From assembly GCA_905205065.1 (NCBI GenBank), contig CAJLCI010000012.1:1-61429 (forward strand): a DNA stretch of 61,429 nucleotides, given 5' to 3'. This document shows positions 37,156 to 46,550 of this stretch, piece after piece (the stretch's first letter is position 1; each line of letters starts with the position of its first letter). A program made the position numbers and the translations under genes. The notes beneath the pieces are model-generated. The model was not told the DNA's origin, made no database searches, and was given only the letters and a program-made list of their open reading frames with translations. Source of the stretch: an uncultured Eubacteriales bacterium (GTDB taxonomy: Bacteria; Bacillota; Clostridia; Oscillospirales; CAG-272).

Positions 37156-37749
37156 TTATTTAGTGTTAATTGCAGTAATTCCTTTTTCTGTAATCAGAAC
37201 ATCCGCAGACAAATCGTACTTTCCGCGTGGAACTTTATCTATTATGAAATCATTGTATGCAAGACCGATTTTCGTTCCGGAAAAAGAAGGAAGATACCTG
37301 TCATAAAAGCCTTTCCCATATCCGATACGGAAACCTTCCTTATCATAAACTATTGCCGGGATAATGCATACGGCAGGTCTTGTATCTGATGCCGGATTAT
37401 ATACCGGGAGAGTTTCCGACGGCTCCGGTATACCAAAAGCTCCTTTTTGACTAAGGTCGTTAAGTGAATTGATAAAATAGAACTGCATGCTTCGGTCTTC
37501 CTTGCGGCATTTTGGAAGGGCAACCTTTTTTCCATCGTTTAGAGCCTGAATTATTACACTTTTTATATCAACCTCATCTTTGCACGGAAAATACATTAAA
37601 ATAACATCCGAATATCGGTAGGAGGCAAGGGAAAGCAAAAATGAACATATTTTATTATCACGTTCTTTTTTCATGTCAGACGGAAGAGAGCGGCGAATAT
37701 TTATATATCTCTCACGAAGTCTGCATTTTTTCGCTCTAAGTTCGTACAT
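37156..37749 (-). CDS. 5-formyltetrahydrofolate cyclo-ligase
   Basis: ATP-dependent conversion of 5-formyl-THF to 5,10-methenyl-THF, about 198 residues. The N-terminal basic helix (MYELRAKKCRLRERYINIRR) is typical. PKCRKEDRSMQFY binds substrate and GFRIGYGKGFYDRYL is the ATP-binding signature. ATG 37749 lies 4 bases after the DJ-1 stop. An in-frame ATG at 37773 would overlap that gene. Likely translationally coupled. Confidence 0.92.
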   Translation of the reverse strand: MYELRAKKCRLRERYINIRRSLPSDMKKERDNKICSFLLSLASYRYSDVILMYFPCKDEVDIKSVIIQALNDGKKVALPKCRKEDRSMQFYFINSLNDLSQKGAFGIPEPSETLPVYNPASDTRPAVCIIPAIVYDKEGFRIGYGKGFYDRYLPSFSGTKIGLAYNDFIIDKVPRGKYDLSADVLITEKGITAINTK

Positions 37750-37753
37750 GTTT

Positions 37754-38308
37754 TTAAAAATCTCCGCGAGCATGTATTGCCGCCGCAATTTTGTCAGAGG
37801 CGTCTCTTCCGCGCAATGCACATACAAGTGCAAGACCGAATTCGATCGATGCGCCCATACCTATAGCGGTAATAATGTTGCCGTCCCGAACTACATTTTT
37901 TGCAGATATAATCGCACCTTTTAAAGAGCTTTCATATCCCGGATAGCAGGTTGCATGCTTTCCATTAAGAATACCGAGCTCTCCTAAAATAAACGGCGCG
38001 GCGCAAATTGCAGCGACTTTTCCTCCTGAGGCGACGGTCTGGCATAAAAGCGACGCAAGACGTTTATCCTCAGACAGATTCTTTGCTCCGGGCATTCCAC
38101 CTGGAAGTACAAGCATTTCGGGAATCTCATCAATTTTAAACTGTTCAAAGCTCAAATCCGTTTTTATTGTAATATTATGAGAACCAGTCGTGTATTCTCC
38201 GCCCGGTACAGACACAGTAACAACGTTAATTCCTGCGCGCCTCATAATATCAATAGGGCAAAGCGCTTCAATTTCTTCAAAGCCATCAGCTAAAAATACA
38301 TATACCAT
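37754..38308 (-). CDS. DJ-1/PfpI family protein (DJ-1 subgroup)
   Basis: A 184-residue class I glutamine amidotransferase-like protein. The nucleophile elbow is GKVAAICAAPFILGELG with Cys in the DJ-1 context, and the Glu near the N terminus lies in DGFEEIEAL. The C terminus (ARGDF-like region) closes the fold. DJ-1 relatives have reported glyoxalase or deglycase activity, and the physiological role is debated. AAAAGG precedes the ATG. Confidence 0.9.
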   Translation of the reverse strand: MVYVFLADGFEEIEALCPIDIMRRAGINVVTVSVPGGEYTTGSHNITIKTDLSFEQFKIDEIPEMLVLPGGMPGAKNLSEDKRLASLLCQTVASGGKVAAICAAPFILGELGILNGKHATCYPGYESSLKGAIISAKNVVRDGNIITAIGMGASIEFGLALVCALRGRDASDKIAAAIHARGDF

Positions 38309-38366
38309 TTTAAGTCAGTCCTTTTCTTTTCGGCGCCGGCTTGGTAAAGACCCGGAACCTTGGCCA

Positions 38367-39038
38367 TTAATTTAAATCCAATTCATCTATATGAAGGAAA
38401 GCATTTGCAGCGATAGGATCGCCAATCTTTACGGCTGTACTTGCTTCACAGGTATCACAGTATATTAATACAGTGTCGTGTTCACGTCCGACAAGATCAA
38501 ATTTATAGGTGCGCGAAGTTCCTTCGGGGCATTTACAATGAATTTTATTTTCCTCTTCAAGCTCGGTTAGAATGAAGTTTACAATATCAAATGTCTGCAC
38601 ATCATCTTCGCTGGAAACAGTTTCAACATCCGAGGTTTCTCCTCTAAGCGACTGTAAGCTCTCTGCACCTGCCTTTTCAAGAAGCTCTCTCAGCGCCTCA
38701 TCGGATTTTTCCGCGGCGCTTCGTACCGTTTCTTCCTTTCCGATAAAACATATATCCAAGCCGGTATACTGACACGGCAGGGCAAAAACGTCTTTTTCGT
38801 AAAAAGAATTTTCGCTCAGTACAAAGGTATGCGGTTTGGGACATACTGTACAAGGGACAGACAGCCTTATCTTTCGGTCCTTTGAATAGGTTATTGTCAT
38901 ATCGCTCTGATGACAGGCAGGACATTTTAATTTGAAATGATCTCCGCTGAGTGAAAATACTCCGATAATACTCATGACAGTGGTTCCGCATACCGGACAG
39001 CGATATGCAATTGTTGTCTCTTTGGGATTCAGTACCAT
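38367..39038 (-). CDS. CpXC-type zinc-ribbon protein
   Basis: A 223-residue protein of unknown function. It has a CPVCG and CPAC pair near residues 14 and 40, a further CTVCPKP at about 62, and a C-terminal CKCPEG and CDTC set, so at least two zinc ribbons are likely. A coiled acidic stretch (residues 100-140) separates them. Similar CpXC proteins occur in Clostridia with no known role. It lies in the minus-strand series ahead of the DJ-1 gene. Confidence 0.75.
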   Translation of the reverse strand: MVLNPKETTIAYRCPVCGTTVMSIIGVFSLSGDHFKLKCPACHQSDMTITYSKDRKIRLSVPCTVCPKPHTFVLSENSFYEKDVFALPCQYTGLDICFIGKEETVRSAAEKSDEALRELLEKAGAESLQSLRGETSDVETVSSEDDVQTFDIVNFILTELEEENKIHCKCPEGTSRTYKFDLVGREHDTVLIYCDTCEASTAVKIGDPIAANAFLHIDELDLN

Positions 39039-39084
39039 ATACCTGAAATTCCGTTCCTTTCGTTTGTAATGTCCGGCGTATGGG

Positions 39085-39933
39085 TTACTCTTTTGCGATA
39101 TCTGTAACGGTCTCAGACTCCTCTTCCCTTATGTTTACTTTATCGATTCCGACAGCATTTTCGACTTTTACTAAACCGTTGGCCGGGACGCCGGTATAAG
39201 TTTCCTTAGTGCTTATTTTATGCGTTTCGAGCGAAGATAATTCATTATATATGACAATCTCTCTCCACGGGGTTAATTCGCCGTCTCCGTTTCCGATTGT
39301 TTGAATATCTTCCTGCGTTAAATCGCGGGCACGGAATATAGCAAGGGACAATCCATCGACGGAATCTGTCGGGACATCATCAAAAATCAGCCTTCTGAAG
39401 CTGTGAAGGGCGCTTGAATCGCATAAATAACTATAACTGTCATAAACATTTCCCTCGCTGTCGTAAAGCATGTAAATAAACGGTTCCGTGCTGTAAATTC
39501 CGTATTTATCATCGCCGGTTTCAGCCGATATGCTTTCCGTCGTTTCCTCGCCGGCATATTCGGATTCAAGATAACGAAGTGTACTGTTATTGTAGCTTAT
39601 TGTAATCTGCCACTGATTTGCAGATGGTATTGCAATGACGCTGTCTGTAAAAAAGTATCCGTCCTCAGTATAATAAGACTGAACTTTGCAGTCAAACGCA
39701 GAAAAGTTGCCCGCGTCGCTTTCGTATGCCTGTATAGTACGGTCCGTCCATATCAGTTTTTTCAGTTCTGACGGCGTACGTTGTTCACACATTCTGAGAG
39801 AGAATACCACAAGCATCAGAATTATGCATACAAGAACCAACCATTTCAAAAGCTTGCCTAAAATTATTAAGAGCTTTGGAGGCTTTTTATATTCTTCAAT
39901 ATCATCAAATTCGTTAGCCTTTTTGTTTTTCAT
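39085..39933 (-). CDS. Single-pass membrane protein of unknown function
   Basis: About 282 residues. A charged cytoplasmic N terminus (NEFDDIEEYKKPP) is followed by one strong membrane helix at about residues 22-45 (LLKWLVLVCIILMLVVFSL). The extracytoplasmic domain is beta-rich with many Tyr, Thr and Glu (YESDAGNFSAFDCKVQSYY, TYYLESEYAGEE-like patterns). I do not recognise the domain. ATG 39933 is preferred because AGGAAGG lies 12 bases upstream. The frame is open to 40044. First gene of the minus-strand series. Confidence 0.65.
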   Translation of the reverse strand: MKNKKANEFDDIEEYKKPPKLLIILGKLLKWLVLVCIILMLVVFSLRMCEQRTPSELKKLIWTDRTIQAYESDAGNFSAFDCKVQSYYTEDGYFFTDSVIAIPSANQWQITISYNNSTLRYLESEYAGEETTESISAETGDDKYGIYSTEPFIYMLYDSEGNVYDSYSYLCDSSALHSFRRLIFDDVPTDSVDGLSLAIFRARDLTQEDIQTIGNGDGELTPWREIVIYNELSSLETHKISTKETYTGVPANGLVKVENAVGIDKVNIREEESETVTDIAKE

Positions 39934-40044
39934 TTTTATTACATGCCTTCCTAACGTGAAAAAGATATCTTCAGATCTTTTGGGTTTCTTGTTTTCACGC
40001 AATATCCACTTTTTTGAGTTCGGAATATGGGTCTCTACAAACAT

Positions 40045-40410
40045 AGAATTGAATGAAATGTAATTTTCGAGATTAAAATAAAACGTAATATATGCTGTTT
40101 ACTTTAAATTTTACTTTGCATTTGGGCGAAACTATCATTTTTTTCAGGAAATGGTCTGCCCGTCAGTCCATTCATGTTTCTTTAAGCGACAGGAAAAATT
40201 CTGTATTCTTTAGTTTGCCTTTGATTTAAAATCACTGAACAATTATATCATAAAAGCGATTAAATTGCAGCGTTACATGACTTGCTTTATCAAATTTCCG
40301 ATGGCATCGGTAAAATAAAGCTTACCAATCGGAGAGTATCAGAATTAAGATTATTATATCACAATCAAAAGCCATATTCAAGTTATTAAATCAAAATTAA
40401 TAGGTTCTTC
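40045..40410. other. Noncoding divergent intergenic region
   Basis: An AT-rich gap between the divergent membrane-protein and aminotransferase genes. A short CCGATGGCATCGG palindrome lies at about 40299-40311. I see nothing else. Confidence 0.45.
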
Positions 40411-40439
40411 TTGAAAAATTATCCTCCATGTGATATAAT
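40411..40439 (+). promoter_or_regulatory. Sigma-A promoter for the aminotransferase-trpS-tagO series
   Basis: TTGAAA and TATAAT with a 17-base spacer. The leader of about 130 bases contains an ATGTCT/AGACAT hairpin at 40529-40545. No riboswitch class recognised. Confidence 0.7.
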
Positions 40440-40576
40440 AGTAAAAATCATATGGTTTACTGTCGTTAAGTTTGTTATCATATTTGATTTTTTGTTATTA
40501 GGATATCTGCGAAAAACACCTGTTTTAAATGTCTTTTTTAGACATAGCCGCAGTATAGAAAGGAATGTTCTTTGTA

Positions 40577-41764
40577 ATGAACTATACTTTTTCCGATAAA
40601 CTTGCAGACTTAAAGCCTTCTGCTATAAGGGAAATATTTAAGAGTCTGACAGATCCCGAAATTATTGCTTTTGCTGCCGGAAATCCGTCCGCCGAATCTT
40701 TTCCGTCAGAATTTATAAAAAATGAAAGTGAGCGCATATTCAGAGAAGAGCCGGTAACAGCCTTGCAATACGGAACAACCGAGGGATATCTTCCGCTGCG
40801 CGAAGCGGTAGCACAGCGTCTTAAAAATCGATTCGGGTGCGGAAAGGATTTTGACAGTACGGTCATTGTGTCCGGAGGGCAGCAGGGAATAGAGCTGACT
40901 TGCAAAGCTTTCTGCAATGAAGGCGACGTGGTAATATGTGAAAATCCGAGTTTTATCGGAGCTCTCAATGCTTTTCGTTCCAATGGAGCAAGGCCGGTCG
41001 GCGTGCGGATGGAGAGCGATGGTATTGATACGAATGAGCTTGAGAAGGTAATATCTTCCGAGAACAGGGCAAAACTTTTGTATCTTATTCCTACTTTTCA
41101 GAATCCGTCCGGTATTACAATGTCCGCAGAAAAGCGCCGTATTGTTTATGATATTGCAAAAAAACATAATTTGATTATAATAGAAGATAACCCATACGGC
41201 GAACTTCGTTTTTCGGGAAAAGATATTCCTACAATTAAAAGTATTGATGATGAGGGAATTGTTGTTTACTGCGGCTCATTTTCAAAAATACTTTCAGCGG
41301 GGATTCGTGTGGGATTTGTGCAGGCGCATTCGGATATTATTTCTAAAATCGTAGTGGCAAAACAGGTTGAGGATGTTCATACAAATATGTTTGCGCAGCT
41401 TATCTGCAACAGCTTTATACGCAACTTCAATATAGATGAGCATATTTCAGGCGTAAGAAAGCTTTACCGGGATAAGTGTTCTCTTATGCTGAATACAATG
41501 GATTCGGAAATGCCGGAAAGGGTGACTTACACTCGTCCAGAAGGCGGACTTTTTTTGTGGTGCACTTTTCCTGAATCACTTTCTGTTCCTGAACTTACCG
41601 CGCGTCTGCTTGAAAAAAAGGTTGCTGTAGTGCCCGGAACGGCATTTAACTGCGATACCGAAATGCCTACAGATTCTATAAGGCTTAATTATTCTACTCC
41701 TACATGTGAACAGATAGAACGTGGAATTAAAATTCTTGCTTCCGAGGTTCGCAAAATGCTTTGA
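40577..41764 (+). CDS. PLP-dependent aminotransferase, class I/II (2-aminoadipate-transaminase-like)
   Basis: A fold-type I aminotransferase of 395 residues. Motifs: FAAGNPSAESFP, LQYGTTEGYLPLREAV, VSGGQQGIELTC, PTFQNPSGITM, and the PLP Lys in CGSFSKILSAGIRVGF. This pattern is that of the MocR-related and LysN-like group, acting on aromatic amino acids, branched-chain amino acids or 2-aminoadipate. Specificity cannot be told. ATG 40577 has AGAAAGGA 12 bases upstream. An ATG at 40565 directly abuts it. trpS follows. Confidence 0.9.
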   Translation: MNYTFSDKLADLKPSAIREIFKSLTDPEIIAFAAGNPSAESFPSEFIKNESERIFREEPVTALQYGTTEGYLPLREAVAQRLKNRFGCGKDFDSTVIVSGGQQGIELTCKAFCNEGDVVICENPSFIGALNAFRSNGARPVGVRMESDGIDTNELEKVISSENRAKLLYLIPTFQNPSGITMSAEKRRIVYDIAKKHNLIIIEDNPYGELRFSGKDIPTIKSIDDEGIVVYCGSFSKILSAGIRVGFVQAHSDIISKIVVAKQVEDVHTNMFAQLICNSFIRNFNIDEHISGVRKLYRDKCSLMLNTMDSEMPERVTYTRPEGGLFLWCTFPESLSVPELTARLLEKKVAVVPGTAFNCDTEMPTDSIRLNYSTPTCEQIERGIKILASEVRKML

Positions 41765-41812
41765 TTTCTTTAATATATATGATTAGAGTGAAGTCAGAAA
41801 GGATTAATGCTG

Positions 41813-42826
41813 ATGAATGACGAAACAACAAAACAGGAAAAAAAGATAATATTTTCCGGTATTCAGCCCAGCGGAATACTTACTCTCGGTAATTATCTCG
41901 GCGCGCTGAAAAACTGGGTTTCACTTCAGGAGGAGTATAATTGTGTTTACTGTGTTGTAAATATGCATGCGATCACAGTGCATCAGGTTCCGGCAGAGCT
42001 CAGAAGACACACATATGAAGCTCTGGCCGTGTATTTGGCTGCAGGAATTGATCCTCGGAAAAGTACCTTGTTTGTGCAGAGCCATGTACCGGCACATGCG
42101 GAGCTCGGTTGGGTACTGGATTGCAACACCATGTTTGGCGAGCTTTCGCGAATGACTCAATTTAAGGATAAGAGTTCAAAGAACGGAAACAATATTAATG
42201 CAGGATTATTTACTTATCCTTCATTGATGGCGGCGGATATACTACTTTATCAGGCTGCGCTTGTTCCCGTCGGTCAGGATCAGAAGCAGCATGTTGAACT
42301 TGCCAGGGACGTAGCGGAACGATTTAACAGAAATTATGGAGAAACTTTTACGGTTCCGGAGCCTTATATTCCGCGAACCGGTATGAGAATTATGTCACTC
42401 TGTGATCCTGCGAAAAAAATGAGCAAATCTGATTCAAATCCAAACGCATATATTGCAATTCTTGACAGCCGGGATGACATTATAAGAAAATTTAAACGTG
42501 CGGTTACCGACTCTGATGCTGTAGTATGCTTCAGGGAGGGTAAAGAGGGAATTAACAATCTTATGAGCATTTATTCCTGCTTTACCGGAAAATCGTTTGA
42601 TGAAATCGAGCGTGAGTTTGACGGCCGCGGATACGGCGACTTTAAGCTTGCTGTCGGAGAAGTCGTTGCAGACGGACTGGCATCTCTTCACGCCGAATGT
42701 GACAGACTTATCGCTGATAAGGCGTATTTGGAACAGGTTATGAAAATCGGTGCCGAATCAGCCTCGCGGATAGCTGTCAGAACAATGCGAAAGGTATATA
42801 AAAAAATAGGGTTTGTTCAGCTGTGA
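41813..42826 (+). CDS. trpS: Tryptophanyl-tRNA synthetase
   Basis: Class Ic aminoacyl-tRNA synthetase charging tRNA-Trp, 337 residues. The HIGH-like motif is PSGILTLGNYLGALKNW and the KMSKS loop is AKKMSKSDSNP. TQFKDKS and PVGQDQKQHVELARD bind substrate. ATG 41813 has AAAGGA 9 bases upstream, while ATG 41807 is only 3 bases away. There is no T-box leader in the 48 bases before it, so expression depends on the upstream promoter. Confidence 0.96.
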   Translation: MNDETTKQEKKIIFSGIQPSGILTLGNYLGALKNWVSLQEEYNCVYCVVNMHAITVHQVPAELRRHTYEALAVYLAAGIDPRKSTLFVQSHVPAHAELGWVLDCNTMFGELSRMTQFKDKSSKNGNNINAGLFTYPSLMAADILLYQAALVPVGQDQKQHVELARDVAERFNRNYGETFTVPEPYIPRTGMRIMSLCDPAKKMSKSDSNPNAYIAILDSRDDIIRKFKRAVTDSDAVVCFREGKEGINNLMSIYSCFTGKSFDEIEREFDGRGYGDFKLAVGEVVADGLASLHAECDRLIADKAYLEQVMKIGAESASRIAVRTMRKVYKKIGFVQL

Positions 42827-42854
42827 AGCTATACGCCCAATTAAGGTAAATTTT

Positions 42855-44126
42855 ATGAATATGTCAAATATTTTTCTGTCGGTTCTAACTGCAGCTCTTT
42901 GTTCCGGACTTATCTCTTTTTCTACGACTCCGATCGCAAGTTTCATTGCATATCGGATCGGTGCTGTAGATGTACCGAAGGACGGCCGCAGAATGCATAA
43001 AAAGCCGATTCCAAGACTTGGCGGATTGGCAGTCTTTTTTGCATTTCTTGTGACCACAATTGTTTTTTGCGAAATGTCTCCTATGATATTGTCTCTTATA
43101 GTCGGGGGACTTTTAATTGTAGCTGTGGGAGTAATTGACGATATATACGCCATTCCACCGTATGCTAAACTTATAGTTCAGATCATTGCCGCTATTTTCC
43201 CGATTATGCAGGGAATTACGATCGATTTCTTTTCAATTGGAGGCACATATTATAATCTGGGAATATGGTCAAAACCGGTGACGCTTGTCTGGATTCTTTT
43301 ACTGACAAATGCAATAAATTTGATTGACGGTCTTGACGGCCTTTCCTGCGGTGTTTCTGCCATTTGCGCATTGTCTCTTCTTTTGGTTACCCTTGTTTTC
43401 GGAACATCAAACACAACGGTTGTACTGTGTGCGATTCTCGCCGGTTCATGTCTGGGATTTCTTCCGTATAACTCTAATCCGGCGAAAATATTTATCGGAG
43501 ATACGGGAGCTCTTTTCTTAGGATATACCATGTCTATTATATCTATCGGCGGTGTTTTTAAGGTTCACGCAATGCTTTCGTTTATTATCCCCATGTCAAT
43601 ATTCGGTCTTCCTCTTTTTGATACAATTTTTGCAATTATCAGACGCCTTCTGCACGGACAGGCTCCATGGCATGCCGACCGCGGACATATTCACCACAAA
43701 CTTATAGATCTTGGATTTAATCAGAAACAGTCTGTTCATATTCTTTATGCCGTAAGTGCTATACTTGGTCTTTCGGCGGTATTGTTTACGCGCGAGAATC
43801 TTCAGGGAATGCTTATAATTGTTTCCGTCAGTCTTTTTATTCTATTTATGAATCTATATCTGATTACTAATAAAGAAGCAAATCATCAGGCAGGATATGA
43901 GACTGACTCATCATCTGCAAATAACACGCCTGATAAAGCCGGGTCTGGCGTAGATGACTGCCCGTACAGACATAATTGTCCGCTGGCTTTACATGAATCC
44001 GAGAGATTATCAGAAAATATACCGCAGGCGGCAGATGAAAAAATTACTGAAAATTTCGTGGATTCAAAGTCGAAAAAGACGGCTTCAGCTGACAATGAAA
44101 ATGATAAAAATATTTTAAATACCTGA
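42855..44126 (+). CDS. Undecaprenyl-phosphate GlcNAc-1-phosphate transferase (WecA/TagO/MraY-like)
   Basis: A polytopic membrane enzyme of about 423 residues that transfers a sugar-1-phosphate to undecaprenyl phosphate, starting teichoic acid or surface polysaccharide synthesis. Motifs: PRLGGLAVF, VGVIDDIY, INLIDGLDGLSCG, FIGDTGALFLG and DRGHIHHKLIDLG. The last 75 or so residues are an acidic Ser/Asp/Asn-rich tail with CPYRHNCPL in it, unusual for the family. ATG 42855 follows TAAGG by 8 bases. It is likely co-transcribed with trpS. Confidence 0.92.
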   Translation: MNMSNIFLSVLTAALCSGLISFSTTPIASFIAYRIGAVDVPKDGRRMHKKPIPRLGGLAVFFAFLVTTIVFCEMSPMILSLIVGGLLIVAVGVIDDIYAIPPYAKLIVQIIAAIFPIMQGITIDFFSIGGTYYNLGIWSKPVTLVWILLLTNAINLIDGLDGLSCGVSAICALSLLLVTLVFGTSNTTVVLCAILAGSCLGFLPYNSNPAKIFIGDTGALFLGYTMSIISIGGVFKVHAMLSFIIPMSIFGLPLFDTIFAIIRRLLHGQAPWHADRGHIHHKLIDLGFNQKQSVHILYAVSAILGLSAVLFTRENLQGMLIIVSVSLFILFMNLYLITNKEANHQAGYETDSSSANNTPDKAGSGVDDCPYRHNCPLALHESERLSENIPQAADEKITENFVDSKSKKTASADNENDKNILNT

Positions 44127-44154
44127 TCCCTCTATTTACCAAAAAGAATTTCTA

Positions 44155-44183
44155 TTGACCTTGTACACAAATGATAGTATAAT
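44155..44183 (+). promoter_or_regulatory. Sigma-A promoter for the second M23 gene
   Basis: TTGACC and TATAAT with a 17-base spacer. The leader is about 240 bases long and contains a tandem GTTAACGGTGAAA (44298-44323). Confidence 0.75.
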
Positions 44184-44430
44184 AGTAATATAAAATATAT
44201 TTTAAGATTAATTATTGTACTATATTAAAATGGTACTGCCGGTCTGGGTAGTCGTTGTAGTGCGGTGTTTAATTAAATAGCAAAAGATTGTGCTTCGTTA
44301 ACGGTGAAAGTTAACGGTGAAAGTACAATTAATAATTGTCCATCGATAATTATTCATCGAAAAGACACGTGACGATTTTTCAGCCCTGATTGAAATTATG
44401 ATGCCGCAAAGCGGTGAAATGGAGATTTAT

Positions 44431-46074
44431 ATGAACGGGAAAACGAAACAAATACTGGTAGGAGTTCTGTGCGTTCTTCTTTTGTTTATACCTACAATAA
44501 TCGCGGTTGTAAATTATAATATGGCGCAGGCTGCTCCGGTAAATAAAAATTCAGTCACAAAGATGGTGCTCAGGTCTCCGAAATCCAGTGAATATATTTT
44601 TGATAAAAATTCCGAGAACAAACCGGAGCAACAGATTGACGGAGATATGATTTCGTATTTTATAGAACTCAATAAAAATGCAGAGCCTCTTTCATCAATA
44701 TCTGAACCGCTTGCAGGCAGGAGTTTTTTTGAGGCTGTGTACTACAGCTATGATTTTGAAACGATATATAAGTATTATTTTTCAACAAATCCGTCAGAGT
44801 GTTATTACGTTGACAATAATAACAAAACTTATCATATTGTAAAAGAAGATGCGGAAAAATTTATTTATTCATCTTACAGTATCGATCTTTATTCATCATC
44901 CGAGCTTCCGGTACTGAAAATCGGAGACGCGGTAATTAAGCCTCAGACAATGAATTGGCAGTTTCTTTTGAGCAATAATACATATACGAACGCGGTTGCA
45001 GATATTGCTTCAGAAACACCCGTTGCGGAAATTTCAAGCGGTCTTGATCTTGTCTACAATGTACAGCCTGACTATCTTCAGGTTCAGATAAGCAATCAGG
45101 AAGAGGTGCTTTTTAACGATTTATATTCAAATATGTCAAGCTTTAAATTTACAGAAAGCGGAACACTAAACGTTAAGCTTCAGGCAAAATGGTATGAAGA
45201 TTCAACAAGGACAAGCTATGGTGAAGCGTATTATGATTTTACTGTAAATGTCACGGCTCCCGCAATCTTTGAGCTTGGAACTGATCAAATAGAACACGGC
45301 GATTTCGTTGTAATTACCGGAAAAAATGTCGAAGACGGTTCGGAAATTAACTTTTCCTCTTTTCCTGATATAGGGTATAACCCTGTATTTTTCCGGGATG
45401 GCAGCAATGTTTATGCCCTTGTTCCGATTTCGTACTCGGTGGAATACTCATCCAGTGTTAAATTTACAATTGAGTGTCAAGGAAATACAACAGAGTTAGA
45501 ACTTGCCGTAACGAATAAAACATACCGTGCGCAGAATTATAATATTTCGGTTGAACTTATATCTCAGTATAGAGACGGCAATGCAACAGCGGCATTTGCC
45601 GAGGGAATGGCGCCGTATTTTGCGAATAAGGAGACGCAGAGATATTTTGCAGGTAATTTAATATATCCATCATCTTCTTTGAAAAACTTAAATAGTGTAA
45701 AAACCGGATATGGTGTATACAGAACCCTCACCGCAACGGGAACACAATATCGTCATGACGGAGTAGACTTTATGGTGGGATCATCTGATTCTGTTTTAGC
45801 GGCGTATGGAGGAAAGGTAATTTTTGCAGGACAACAAACCATGAGCGGACGCACAATAGTTATTGATCATGGGTATGGTTTGAAAACTTTGTATGCGCAC
45901 CTTAATTCGATTTCAGTTTCTGAGGGCGATATAGTAGAACAGGGGCAGGAAATCGGTATTGTGGGAAATACTGGTTTTACAGATACAACAATGCTTCATT
46001 TTGGAATGTATGTATTTAATGTTCCTGTTTGTCCTTATAATTATTTTGATTCTGAAATTAAGATTGCCGAATAA
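44431..46074 (+). CDS. Membrane-anchored M23 peptidase-like protein, altered active site
   Basis: A 547-residue envelope protein with one N-terminal membrane helix (ILVGVLCVLLLFIPTIIAVV). A long beta-rich extracellular region includes an Ig-like stretch (APAIFELGTDQIEHGDFVVI). The C-terminal M23 domain keeps the HDGVD zinc pair and the YAHL His. The last motif reads MLHFG instead of HLHFE, so one of the two catalytic His residues is Met. It may be a weakened enzyme or a scaffold such as SpoIIQ-type proteins, though it is twice their size. ATG 44431 follows GGAG by 6 bases. Confidence 0.85.
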   Translation: MNGKTKQILVGVLCVLLLFIPTIIAVVNYNMAQAAPVNKNSVTKMVLRSPKSSEYIFDKNSENKPEQQIDGDMISYFIELNKNAEPLSSISEPLAGRSFFEAVYYSYDFETIYKYYFSTNPSECYYVDNNNKTYHIVKEDAEKFIYSSYSIDLYSSSELPVLKIGDAVIKPQTMNWQFLLSNNTYTNAVADIASETPVAEISSGLDLVYNVQPDYLQVQISNQEEVLFNDLYSNMSSFKFTESGTLNVKLQAKWYEDSTRTSYGEAYYDFTVNVTAPAIFELGTDQIEHGDFVVITGKNVEDGSEINFSSFPDIGYNPVFFRDGSNVYALVPISYSVEYSSSVKFTIECQGNTTELELAVTNKTYRAQNYNISVELISQYRDGNATAAFAEGMAPYFANKETQRYFAGNLIYPSSSLKNLNSVKTGYGVYRTLTATGTQYRHDGVDFMVGSSDSVLAAYGGKVIFAGQQTMSGRTIVIDHGYGLKTLYAHLNSISVSEGDIVEQGQEIGIVGNTGFTDTTMLHFGMYVFNVPVCPYNYFDSEIKIAE

Positions 46075-46167
46075 TTATATCATGAGAGATATGGAATTCT
46101 GTGCTGTTAGTTTTATCTGTGAAAAAATTGAAGTCTTGCTATAGGATTATTGAAAATTAATATATTA

Positions 46168-46197
46168 AAAAAATTCATCCGTATGGATGAATTTTTT
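46168..46197 (+). terminator. Terminator of the second M23 gene
   Basis: AAAAATTCATCC pairs with GGATGAATTTTT across a GTAT loop and is followed by ATT. Symmetric enough to work on both strands. Confidence 0.8.
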
Positions 46198-46226
46198 ATT
46201 TAGTGAGATATTATACGTACTTTAGT

Positions 46227-46550
46227 TTTCAATAGGAATCATAGTTCCGTTATAAACTATTCCTGTGACAGTATATAATCCGCTGCCGGAAAAGGATAGT
46301 GAAATTCGCCGTTTGTAGAGTCGAACATCTTTACGATTGAACGTCATCTTTACAGTCAAACATTCTTTTTTGTAGCCGAACGTCGTCTTTACAGTCAAAC
46401 ATTATATTTACAGTCGAACATCATCTTTCAGTCAAGCATGATTTTACAGTCAAACGTCATTACAGCCGAACGTTGCGTTGTTACAGCCGAATGTTATTAC
46501 ACGCGAATGTCTTATAATATAGATGCGGACTTCTTTCTTTTAGTTATATC
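46227..46550 (-). repeat. BOX-like modular repeat, copy F (about eleven middle units)
   Basis: Reads on the minus strand. The 5' box TATAACTAAAAG begins at the TGA stop of the HlyIII gene. About eleven units of 15-20 bases follow, close to CTGTAAAGATGACGTTCGG. The 3' box is GTTCGACTCTACAAACGGCG, CTTTTCCGG and a GGAA/TTCC hairpin before TATTGAAA. This is the longest copy and fills the whole gap between two convergent genes. Confidence 0.8.

Noticed and set aside
40440..40576. Riboswitch in the aminotransferase leader
   Set aside because: Only one short ATGTCT/AGACAT hairpin is visible and no class-defining motif.
46321..46520. CRISPR array (regularly repeated TCTTTACAGTCAAAC-like words)
   Set aside because: Units are 15-20 bases, degenerate and contiguous with no unique spacers, no cas genes are near, and the array is flanked by boxes A and C of the repeat family.
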